Origin: an uncultured Flavobacteriales bacterium
GTDB lineage: Bacteria; Bacteroidota; Bacteroidia; Flavobacteriales_D; Parvicellaceae
Direction of reading: 5' to 3'
NCBI GenBank assembly: GCA_943788755.1
Contig: CALSRM010000003.1
Coordinates: forward strand, 868,001-932,000
Length of the DNA: 64,000 nucleotides
Part shown: one piece after another, positions 57,026-64,000 of the stretch
How the letters are laid out: the number at the start of each line of letters is the position of its first letter
Numbering within the stretch: the first letter of the stretch is position 1
Made by a program: the position numbers and the translations under genes
The notes under the pieces: model-generated
The model's input: the letters and a program-made list of their open reading frames with translations, nothing else
What the model was told of the DNA's origin: nothing
The model's database searches: none

Positions 57026-58823
57026 ATGAAGAAAAATATATTATTAATGGGCATGCTTGCCTCTATGCTGATTGTGGTAGGGCAAGAAAAAGAATCTTAT
57101 GGTCCTATTTCGACAATTACCGCAGCTTCATTTAAGGTGACAGAAAGGATAAATGACCTTCCTGATGAAAAGGAAAATACTTATGAAGTAGGGAATACTA
57201 TGCCTAATATGCGCGGTAGAATTGAGCATATTTCAGGCATTCCTTTGCCAAATGGGGTTGATCCTAGTATGGCAAAAAACTAAAGGAAGCGGCGTATTGA
57301 AGTCTCCTACTTTGGAATGGAATGGTCTGTCAGGAGCAAATCCTCCTGATCCAAGCGGGGCAGTTGGTCCCAATCATTATATGCAAATGGTAAATTCACA
57401 ATATAGGGTTTTTGACAAAACGGGAACCATTTTAAAAACAGGAAGTTTAGGTTCTTTGTTGGGAGGGGGAAACGCAGGAGACCCAATCGTGCTATATGAT
57501 AAGTTTGCTGATCGTTGGTTTATTAGCCAATTTGATTTTAGCAATAACCTACAGGTTGCAGTGTCCCAAACTGGAGATCCTACAGGGGCATATAATTCTT
57601 ATGCATTTAATGTAGGTGCAAGTTTTCCTGATTACCCAAAATATTCTGTTTGGAGTGATGGTTATTATGTGACATCCAATAAAAGCGGAAATGAGGCTTT
57701 TGTTATGGAAAGAGATAAAATGATTGCTGGAGATGCTGGCGCTCAAATGATTCAGTTTAATGTTCCGTCATTATCGACTGCTGGTTTTTTTAGCACATTA
57801 CCTGCTCATGCAGGGTCAACCTTACCTAGTGTTGGAACGCCTAACCAAATATTCTATTTTCAAGACAATAGTTGGGGAGGTGTAGGTTCTGATCATATTA
57901 AAGTTTGGGACGTAACTGTTGATTGGACAACAACTTCTAACTCGACTATTTCATCTCCATATCAAATTGCTGTTTCAGCATTTGATAGTGGTTTCACTGG
58001 AGGGTGGGATAATATTACTCAGCCTGGCACCTCTGTCAAGTTAGACGCGGTGCCAGAAGCGTTTATGTTTATGGCTAACTATAGAGAGTTTTCAACTCAT
58101 AATTCTATGGTGATGTGTCATAGTGTAGATGTAGATAATACAAATCATGCTGGGATCAGGTGGTACGAATTGCGACAAACTTCTGGTTCCGACTGGTCTT
58201 TGTATCAAGAAGGAACTTATGCCCCTGATGGTGATAGTAGGTGGTTAGGAAGTATAAACATGGATAAATATGGAAATATAGCAATGGCATATTGTGTTTC
58301 AGGTGCATCGACATATCCTTCTCTGCGCTACACAGGTCGTTGGGCTGGTGGAGCATTAGGTGAGATGACTTATTTAGAACAATCTGCAATAGAAGGTTCT
58401 TCATCGAAATCTGGAGATAACCGCTGGGGGGATTATGCACAAATGACAATTGACCCCTCTGATGATGCAACATTTTGGCATACGGGACCTTATATGTATG
58501 CAGGGGGATCTGTTAGGACTAGAATATTTGCTTTGACTTTTCCAGACTCTTTTTTAAGCATTGCTGATGCGTATATGAGTAAAACATTAGTGGTTGGTTA
58601 TTTAGGAAATAATCAATTTAACCTAACAATTGGAGACTTAAATGAAGAGGTGAATATTAACGTTGTTAATACTTTAGGTCAGAACATAAAAGCTGTTAGC
58701 AATATCAATACGGGAAGAGATTTAAATTATCAGCTAGATTTAAGTGAGTTTTCAGCAGGTTATTATATAATCAATGTAAGTAATTCAAATTTTAAAAAAG
58801 CACACAAGGTTTGGGTTAAATAG
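57026..58823 (+). pseudogene. Secreted propeller-like protein with type-A T9SS tail, interrupted by a +1 frameshift
   Basis: Frame A from ATG 57026 encodes a signal peptide (MKKNILLMGMLASMLIVVGQ) and about 65 residues to LPNGVDPS, then stops at 57281-57283. The remainder is in the next frame from VWQKTKGSGVLKSP and is complete to 58823. The frame changes at about 57266 (CCT-A-GTATGG); related proteins read ...DPV[WL]QK, so one extra base fits. The body shows PPDPSGAVGPNHYMQMVNSQ and repeated propeller-like strands, and the C-terminus is a type-A T9SS tail (about 75 residues). It is a cargo protein of unknown function. Real mutation or base error cannot be told apart here. Confidence 0.82.
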
Positions 58824-58870
58824 TGGTAAGCTATAAGTCAAAAACGCGAGTTGTTTAAGTAGTCTTTATT

Positions 58871-59208
58871 TTATTCAATAATTTTTATTTCTTCAATGGT
58901 TATTGGATTTCCAATTGTGCAACTCCCTTGTGCGGAGCGAATCGGCCTATATTTTAACCAAACTTTAAGTCCGTCTTGTTTGTGCTCATCTTCCAAATTG
59001 TTGGGAAGTAAAAACTCTTCAGTGGTAATGTTTTTTATTACAAATCCACAGCCGCTTTTTGTTTTGTCCTCTACTACTGCCTGTATATAGCCATTTTTAT
59101 TAATTGCGCTGTCCTTTCTGTTTTAGCATTTGTTTCAACAGTTTCTGTTGTTCCTTTTTTTGTAGAGCAGCCCATCATGATTAATAATATTGTAATCAAG
59201 TTTTTCAT
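58871..59208 (-). pseudogene. Small lipoprotein gene interrupted by a -1 frameshift
   Basis: Frame A from ATG (ending 59208) encodes a lipoprotein signal MKNLITILLIMMGC (Cys14) and about 30 residues, stopping at 59074-59076. Moving one base at about 59119 gives a continuous frame with AINKNGYIQAVVEDKTKSG, CGFVIKN, LPNNLEDEHKQDGLKVW and a stop at 58871. The second half has the 'CGF..., LPxxL...DGLKV' pattern I have seen in small Bacteroidota lipoproteins. The intact protein would be about 111 aa. It is convergent with the upstream secreted protein gene. Confidence 0.7.
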
Positions 59209-59266
59209 AATTTCCTTTTAATGTTAATCTTCAAAAAGTAGTCCAAACTAGAAAAATTAAAAATGG

Positions 59267-59299
59267 TTTGGGTAAAACTTCTACATTATAATACCTTTG
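59267..59299 (+). promoter_or_regulatory. Promoter of glyS
   Basis: TTTG (59267-59270) and TACCTTTG (59292-59299) are spaced 21 bp. A strong Shine-Dalgarno AAGGGAGG lies 4 bases before the glyS ATG at 59325, unusual for this phylum. Confidence 0.7.
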
Positions 59300-59324
59300 T
59301 CAACATAAATTAAAGGGAGGTAAA

Positions 59325-60878
59325 ATGGCATCAAACGAAGATATTTTTAAAAAAGTTGTTTCACATGCAAAGGAGTTTGGATTTGTTTTTCCAAGCAGTG
59401 AAATATATGATGGGTTGAGCGCGACGTATGATTATGCTCAAAATGGAGTTGAGTTAAAAAACAACATAAAAAAGTATTGGTGGACTGCTATGGTTCAAAT
59501 GAACGAAAATATTGTCGGTCTAGATGCGGCTATTTTTATGCATCCTAAAACATGGAAAGCGTCGGGACATGTTGATGCTTTTAATGATCCTTTGATTGAC
59601 AATAAAGATTCAAAAAAGAGATATAGAGCTGATGTTTTGGTTGAGGATCATATAGCGAAAATAGAGGGTAAAATAAATAAGGATATTACAAAGGCAAAAA
59701 AACGTTTTGGAGATGCATTCAAAGAGGAGGAGTTTAGAAATACAAACCCAAATGTTTTAAGAAGAGTCGGTGAAATTGAAAAAATTGAGGCTCAATTGAA
59801 AGCTGTTCAAGTAAACGAGGATTTAGAGGGATTCAAAAGTCTAATAGAAGAATTGGGTATAGTTTGTTCAGTGAGTGGGTCTAAAAATTGGACAGAAGTA
59901 AGGCAGTTTAATTTAATGTTTGGAACCGAGATGGGGTCTGTGGCAGGAGATGCTTCCACAATTTATTTGCGTCCAGAAACGGCTCAAGGGATTTTTGTTA
60001 ATTATTTAAATGTTCAAAAAACGGGAAGGATGAAAATTCCTTTTGGTATTGCCCAAATAGGAAAGGCATTTAGGAATGAAATAGTAGCTCGGCAGTTTAT
60101 ATTCAGAATGCGGGAGTTTGAGCAAATGGAGATGCAGTTTTTCGTAAAACCAGGAACACAAAAAAAATGGTATGAGCACTGGAAAGAAGCCCGCATAAAA
60201 TGGCACAAAGCCTTAAATTTGGGAAGTGATAATTATCGATTTCATGATCACTTAAAAATGGCGCACTATGCAGATGCAGCTACTGATATTGAATTTAATT
60301 TTCCGATTGGATTTAAAGAATTGGAAGGAGTTCACTCTAGAACAGATTTTGATTTGAGCAAGCACGAAGAGTTTTCAGGAAAGAAATTACGTTACTTTGA
60401 CAATGAAGACAATGAAAGTTATGTCCCATATGTTGTAGAAACATCTATAGGGTTAGATAGAATGTTTTTAGCTGTATTGTCCAGTTCGTTTAACGAAGAA
60501 AAGTTAGAAGATGGCTCAGAGAGGGTCGTGTTGAATATCCCGCCAGCGTTAGCGCCAACCAAGGCTGCTGTATTGCCCTTGGTGAAAAAGGATGGCTTGC
60601 CTGAAAAAGCAAGAGAAGTAATGAAGACTTTGCAGTATGATCATATCTGTGCTTATGAAGAGAAGGATTCGATAGGTAAAAGGTATAGACGTCAAGATGC
60701 AATTGGAACTCCATATTGTATTACAGTTGACCATCAGACATTAGACGATAATACGGTAACAATTCGAGAAAGAGATACAATGTCGCAGGAAAGAGTTGCT
60801 ATTGATCAGTTGCCAAGAATCATAGGAGAAAAAGTAAGTATGAAAAATCTTTTTATTGAACCAGTTGTCTCTGTTTAG
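59325..60878 (+). CDS. glyS: Glycine--tRNA ligase (alpha2 type)
   Basis: Class II synthetase charging tRNA-Gly; homodimeric form, not the bacterial alpha-beta form. 517 aa. Motif 2 is FRNEIVARQFIFRMREFEQME, motif 3 appears as TSIGLDRMFLAVL, ARP-like QRETAQGIFVN reads RPETAQGIFVNYLNV, and the anticodon-binding domain starts near residue 410 (IPPALAPTKAAVLPLV). A helical insertion follows residue 100. The frame is open and the start is fixed by the strong Shine-Dalgarno. It is followed directly by rnhB. Confidence 0.96.
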   Translation: MASNEDIFKKVVSHAKEFGFVFPSSEIYDGLSATYDYAQNGVELKNNIKKYWWTAMVQMNENIVGLDAAIFMHPKTWKASGHVDAFNDPLIDNKDSKKRYRADVLVEDHIAKIEGKINKDITKAKKRFGDAFKEEEFRNTNPNVLRRVGEIEKIEAQLKAVQVNEDLEGFKSLIEELGIVCSVSGSKNWTEVRQFNLMFGTEMGSVAGDASTIYLRPETAQGIFVNYLNVQKTGRMKIPFGIAQIGKAFRNEIVARQFIFRMREFEQMEMQFFVKPGTQKKWYEHWKEARIKWHKALNLGSDNYRFHDHLKMAHYADAATDIEFNFPIGFKELEGVHSRTDFDLSKHEEFSGKKLRYFDNEDNESYVPYVVETSIGLDRMFLAVLSSSFNEEKLEDGSERVVLNIPPALAPTKAAVLPLVKKDGLPEKAREVMKTLQYDHICAYEEKDSIGKRYRRQDAIGTPYCITVDHQTLDDNTVTIRERDTMSQERVAIDQLPRIIGEKVSMKNLFIEPVVSV

Positions 60879-61460
60879 GTGTTAGAGATATTTCATACAA
60901 AGAATAAAATTGAAGCGGGTTGTGATGAAGCTGGTCGAGGTTGCTTGGCAGGTCCAGTTGTTGCGGCGGCGGTAATTCTTCCTTCCAATTTTAGGAATGA
61001 CATATTAAACGATTCAAAAAAACTAACTGAAAAGAAGCGGTACGCGTTAAGACCAATTATTGAGAAAGAAGCATTGGCTTGGGCGGTAGGTGTGGTTGAT
61101 AATAAGGAGATTGATGAAATTAACATATTGAATGCTTCATTTTTGGCTATGCATCGTGCGATAGACCAGTTGGGAAAGCTGCCAGATAGTATCTTGGTTG
61201 ATGGCAACCGATTTACTGCTTATAATAAGATTCAACATCATTGTATTGTTAAAGGTGATGGTATTTATATGAGTATCGCTGCCGCTTCAATATTAGCGAA
61301 AACATATCGCGATGATATGATGACAAAATTAGCAAAAGAATTTCCTTTTTATGGTTGGGAGCGAAATATGGGATATCCAACAAAAATCCATCGTGAAGGA
61401 ATAAGGAGGCATGGAGCGACTCCTTTTCACAGAATGAGTTTTCAATTACTTCCCGCTTAG
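60879..61460 (+). CDS. rnhB: Ribonuclease HII
   Basis: Removes ribonucleotides embedded in DNA. The 193-residue protein starts at a GTG immediately after the glyS stop and has the catalytic [21 protein letters not shown]-type motif in parts (Asp16/Glu17), the ILVDGN acidic residue (about Asp109) and [15 protein letters not shown] (catalytic Asp), then [20 protein letters not shown]. It is translationally coupled to glyS by adjacent stop and start. Its stop codon abuts that of the AAA-ATPase gene on the other strand. Confidence 0.96.
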   Translation: MLEIFHTKNKIEAGCDEAGRGCLAGPVVAAAVILPSNFRNDILNDSKKLTEKKRYALRPIIEKEALAWAVGVVDNKEIDEINILNASFLAMHRAIDQLGKLPDSILVDGNRFTAYNKIQHHCIVKGDGIYMSIAAASILAKTYRDDMMTKLAKEFPFYGWERNMGYPTKIHREGIRRHGATPFHRMSFQLLPA

Positions 61461-62012
61461 TTAAGCTTCGACTTGAAGTCCAATTTCCGTTAAAATGAAT
61501 TTAGCTCTTTCCTTAATAGTGAGCATTGGTACATCAATCAGCTCAAAACCTAGGTTTTTATAGGATTCTCTTAGGTTGTAGTCAATAGTTTTCGCTTCTT
61601 CAATTGATTCTTTTCTTTCTTGATCGTTTGTGTAAATTGAGGTCCAAAGTGGCATAATAAAAACCTTTTTAGCATATCGGGAAGATTTAGCAAATTCAGC
61701 ATAATTTATGGGGGCTTTTTCATTTGCAAATGCCATGTATCCAATTAAATCCACTACTGATCTGTCTAAAAAGCATAGGTCATCACTTTGCTGTTCAACT
61801 CTGTTTTTCATTCGGTAATAGACCATGTCACTAAATTCACGCATGTTAACCCAAGGAAAAACATTGTGATTATTCTCTTGGTTTTCTTTTATAATTTCTC
61901 TCGCAATTTCGTCATGGCATACGAAATTCATTTTTCTTAATTCATTAATTACGGAGGATTTTCCGGTGCTTGGAGCTCCTGTGATTACATAATGTTTTTT
62001 TTCTAGTGCCAT
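61461..62012 (-). CDS. P-loop AAA ATPase (AAA_28/NadR-like kinase fold)
   Basis: 183 aa with Walker A GAPSTGKSSV at about residues 12-21, a predicted Walker-B-like FLDRSVVDLIGYM, and a C-terminal alpha-beta region (YTNDQERKESIEEAKTIDYNLRE, with the R-rich lid typical of small nucleotide kinases). It resembles the AAA_28/NadR-type kinase family, and the substrate is unknown. It lies alone between rnhB (convergent) and the phasin-like pair (divergent). Confidence 0.85.
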   Translation of the reverse strand: MALEKKHYVITGAPSTGKSSVINELRKMNFVCHDEIAREIIKENQENNHNVFPWVNMREFSDMVYYRMKNRVEQQSDDLCFLDRSVVDLIGYMAFANEKAPINYAEFAKSSRYAKKVFIMPLWTSIYTNDQERKESIEEAKTIDYNLRESYKNLGFELIDVPMLTIKERAKFILTEIGLQVEA

Positions 62013-62227
62013 AAATAGGTTGTAAAGATAGCCAATATGACACTATTGAACCAAATTTATGCTAATAGTTCACTTGAAAAATACTTGTTTTATCACAGCA
62101 AAACCAAAGTTGTATTTATAGTGCACCCTTGTTTAAGGGTGTTAAATTGCCTAAATACACTGTTTTTATTGGATTTTTTATATTTATTACGGCTTTAAAA
62201 AAGAGTTTATTGTAAAAATGGTACACC

Positions 62228-62249
62228 TTTTGACAAGAGCTAGTCAAAA
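62228..62249 (+). promoter_or_regulatory. Palindromic operator-like site before the phasin-like pair
   Basis: TTTTGAC-N8-GTCAAAA is a perfect 7-bp inverted repeat, 27 bp before the first gene's ATG at 62276. It could bind a dimeric regulator. The spacer is 8 bp (AAGAGCTA, itself containing AGCT). Confidence 0.5.
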
Positions 62250-62275
62250 TAAATAAACATATAAAACTATATACA

Positions 62276-62626
62276 ATGGAATTACTAAAGAATTTTGTTT
62301 ACGCCGGTGTTGGATTAGCCGCATTAACATCAGATAAGGTAAAGGAAACAGTTGAAGATTTGGTTGAAAAAGGAAAAATTTCTGATACTGAAGGGAAAAA
62401 AATAATTGAAGAATTTTTTAAATCAACAGAATCTAAAAAAGAAGATTTCGAATCTAAAATGAAATCACTTGGCGATAACATTTCTTCAAAATTTGATTTC
62501 CTTAAAAAGGAAGATGATGAAGTAAATGCTTTGAAAAAGAGAATCGAAGAATTAGAAGCGAAACTTAAGAAATCAAACACTACAAAGAAAAAACCGGCTG
62601 CAAAAAAGACTGTAGCAAAAAAATAA
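62276..62626 (+). CDS. Phasin-like small helical protein 1 (116 aa)
   Basis: The N-terminal hydrophobic patch MELLKNFVYAGVGLAALTSDKVKETVEDLV is followed by amphipathic helix, a charged heptad region (KKRIEELEAKLKK) and a Lys-Ala-rich tail (KKKPAAKKTVAKK) like a basic nucleic-acid- or granule-binding end. Resembles the poly(3-hydroxyalkanoate) granule-associated (PhaF/PhaI-type) pattern, but the PHA synthesis genes are not in this window, so the granule role is not established. The N-terminal 50 residues are homologous to the next gene's protein; both are probably one operon (35 bp apart). Confidence 0.65.
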   Translation: MELLKNFVYAGVGLAALTSDKVKETVEDLVEKGKISDTEGKKIIEEFFKSTESKKEDFESKMKSLGDNISSKFDFLKKEDDEVNALKKRIEELEAKLKKSNTTKKKPAAKKTVAKK

Positions 62627-62661
62627 CAAGACATATTAATTAATCATTAAAAACAAAAACC

Positions 62662-63051
62662 ATGAATATTATTGAAACATTAGCATACGCAGGATTAGGA
62701 ATGGCGTCAGAAGCATCGGACAAGGCAAAAGCAAAGTTTGATGAATTAGTTGAAACAGGAAAAAAAGTAGATAGCGATGGAAAGAACTATGTAGGAGATT
62801 TTTTCAAAACAGTTGATTCAACTAAAGATGATGTTCAAGCTCAGTTTGACAAGAATAAAGAAAAATTAGAGGAGGCATTTCCATTTTTAAAAGAATTGGA
62901 AGAGAAGTTTTTGAAAGCGAAAGAAGACTTAACAACAAAAGCTAAAGATGCAAAGGAAGATTTAACTTCTAAAGCGAAAGAAACAAAAGAAAAGATTACA
63001 AGTAAGTTAAAGAATATAGATGATGCAGAAGTTGTTTCTGAAGAGGCTTAG
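62662..63051 (+). CDS. Phasin-like small helical protein 2 (129 aa)
   Basis: Paralogous in the first about 55 residues to the previous protein: ETLAYAGLGMASEASDKAKAKFDELVETGKK with GKNYVGDFFKTVDST, matching YAGVGLAALTSDKVKETVEDLVEKGKI and EEFFKSTES. The C-terminal part contains hendecads at residues 86-118 (AKEDLTTKAKD, AKEDLTSKAKE, TKEKITSKLKN), typical of LEA-like or apolipoprotein-like amphipathic helices. Predicted to lie on a surface such as a membrane, lipid granule or protein aggregate. A terminator follows. Confidence 0.65.
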   Translation: MNIIETLAYAGLGMASEASDKAKAKFDELVETGKKVDSDGKNYVGDFFKTVDSTKDDVQAQFDKNKEKLEEAFPFLKELEEKFLKAKEDLTTKAKDAKEDLTSKAKETKEKITSKLKNIDDAEVVSEEA

Positions 63052-63068
63052 TTGACCTATTGGTAATT

Positions 63069-63106
63069 AAAAAGAGGCTCATTTCTATACGGAATGAGCC
63101 TTTTTT
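63069..63106 (+). terminator. Terminator after the phasin-like pair
   Basis: GGCTCATT pairs with AATGAGCC around a 9-base loop, extended by A/T flanks, ending in T6. Confidence 0.85.
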
Positions 63107-63237
63107 GTTACGAGCAAAGAGCTTTAAGGTCGCGCCAATTTATTAAGATAGTTTTCTTTTTGTTGAAAAGTAAATCTTTATATTATTTCGTAATTCTTTT
63201 CTCAATAGTATAGTTTTGTTGAAAATTGAAAAGAGCA

Positions 63238-64000
63238 ATGCTTACTATTGATACAAAAGAGACTAAAAACCCGAAACTGCACCATTATTTATTGGGAAGT
63301 GTTGGGCCACGGCCTATTTGTTTTGCGAGTACAATAGATAGAGATGGAAATCGAAATTTAGCTCCGTTTAGCTTTTTTAATGTTTTTAGTTCTAACCCTC
63401 CAATTGCTGTTTTTTCTCCAGCAAGAAGTGGTAGAACAGGTCAACAAAAAGATACATACAATAATGTAAAAGAAGTTCCAGAAGTGGTAATCAATATTGT
63501 TGATTACTCAATGGTGCATCAAATGTCATTGGCAAGTTCTCCTTATAATCCAAATGAAGATGAATTCGTTAAAAGTGGATTAACTGCTATTGAATCGGAA
63601 GTGGTAAGACCTTGGAGGGTTAAAGAGTCGCCTGTTCAAATGGAATGTAAGGTCAATGAGGTAATTGAGTTAGGCGAAGGTGGCGGAGCAGGTAATCTAA
63701 TTGTGTGTGAGATTCTAAAAATCCATATTGCAGAAAGTATTTTGGATGAAAACCAAGCCATTGATCAAAAGAAAATTGACCTTGTTGCTCGTATGGGTGG
63801 AGATTGGTACTGTAGAGCTGATGAGAATTCTATGTTTGAGATTAAAAAACCAATTACTACAAGAGGTATAGGGGTGGATGAAATACCTAAAGAGATTGTT
63901 AAGAGTAAAATTTTAACGGGGAATGACATTGGTCAACTAGGAGGAATAGAAACTTTGCCGGATGAAACAGAAGTCAATGATTATAAATTAATTGAATTGA
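63238..64000 (+). CDS. Flavin reductase-like protein (FMN-binding split barrel), C-terminus beyond the window
   Basis: The frame from ATG 63238 is open to the window end (254 residues so far). Flavin-reductase domain motifs are SVGPRPICFASTIDRDGN, LAPFSFFNVFSSNPPIAVFSPA, and a C-terminal part with GGAGNLIVCEILKIHIAES and RMGGDWYCRA. The family uses FMN or FAD as tightly bound cofactor or substrate; partner unknown. No operon partner is visible. The position of the natural stop is not determinable. Confidence 0.88.
   Translation, partial: MLTIDTKETKNPKLHHYLLGSVGPRPICFASTIDRDGNRNLAPFSFFNVFSSNPPIAVFSPARSGRTGQQKDTYNNVKEVPEVVINIVDYSMVHQMSLASSPYNPNEDEFVKSGLTAIESEVVRPWRVKESPVQMECKVNEVIELGEGGGAGNLIVCEILKIHIAESILDENQAIDQKKIDLVARMGGDWYCRADENSMFEIKKPITTRGIGVDEIPKEIVKSKILTGNDIGQLGGIETLPDETEVNDYKLIEL

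Noticed and set aside
57222-57300. Alternative start of the 533-residue frame at 57222
   Set aside because: Residues before VWQKTKG do not look like a signal peptide and overlap the real N-terminal frame; the protein is better explained by a frameshift.
58896-59090. Plus-strand open frame (about 64 residues) near 59 kb
   Set aside because: It is the reverse of the frameshifted lipoprotein gene and has low-complexity Ser/Cys composition.

Overview
The window looks like ordinary chromosome of an AT-rich member of the Bacteroidota, most likely order Flavobacteriales. The evidence is the large secreted proteins ending in type IX secretion (T9SS) sorting domains of both kinds, promoters with the Bacteroidota -7 element TAnnTTTG, a thyA-folA pair, NupC, MsbA, DUF3109 and AsmA-like genes of that lineage, and few Shine-Dalgarno sequences. 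The family (for example Crocinitomicaceae or Cryomorphaceae) cannot be fixed from the sequence alone. I see no prophage, insertion sequence, CRISPR array, toxin-antitoxin pair or defence island.

Layout. 1-7.0 kb: 3' part of a giant repetitive adhesin with a type-B T9SS domain. 7.2-16 kb: small membrane protein, clpX, then thyA-folA, a lipoprotein-NupC fusion behind a bifunctional nuclease gene, etfBA, and divergent pdhB. 16-22.8 kb: two secreted beta-propeller (Asp-box) proteins with type-A T9SS tails, then a membrane acyltransferase. 22.8-29.3 kb: minus-strand housekeeping genes (ald, tsaE, methyltransferase, rbfA, tig), tRNA-Leu(UAG), and another T9SS cargo protein. 29.4-39.8 kb: recQ, an AsmA-like protein with an 11-residue-repeat tail, an M20 amidohydrolase, half-size TauE and a large TolB-like/beta-barrel protein. 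39.9-42.3 kb: a frameshifted MBL-fold hydrolase, a small lipoprotein, a decayed duplicate of the hydrolase 3' end, and prfB with the classical programmed +1 frameshift. 42.4-47.0 kb: a 1534-residue SBBP/PKD protein with type-B T9SS domain. 47-56.8 kb: arsC-like, hutD, clpP, GT25 glycosyltransferase plus msbA, LETM1-like, nrdBA and DUF3109. 57-59.2 kb: two genes interrupted by single-base frameshifts. 59.3-64 kb: glyS, rnhB, an AAA ATPase, two paralogous phasin-like small proteins behind a palindrome, and a flavin reductase cut by the window end.

How the genes work together: most are core functions (nucleotide synthesis by thyA, folA and nrdAB; protein quality control by clpX, clpP and tig; translation by prfB, glyS, rbfA, tsaE and tRNA-Leu; energy metabolism by pdhB, etfAB and ald). 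The accessory content is the set of T9SS-exported surface proteins and the envelope genes (acyltransferase, GT25/MsbA, AsmA, beta-barrel).

I did not find a convincing undescribed system. The most noteworthy items are the mosaic 1,956-bp tandem duplication in the first gene, the hendecad tail on the AsmA protein, the palindrome in front of the phasin-like pair, the duplicated hydrolase fragment next to prfB, and three genes broken by single-base frameshifts, which are either real mutations or assembly errors.
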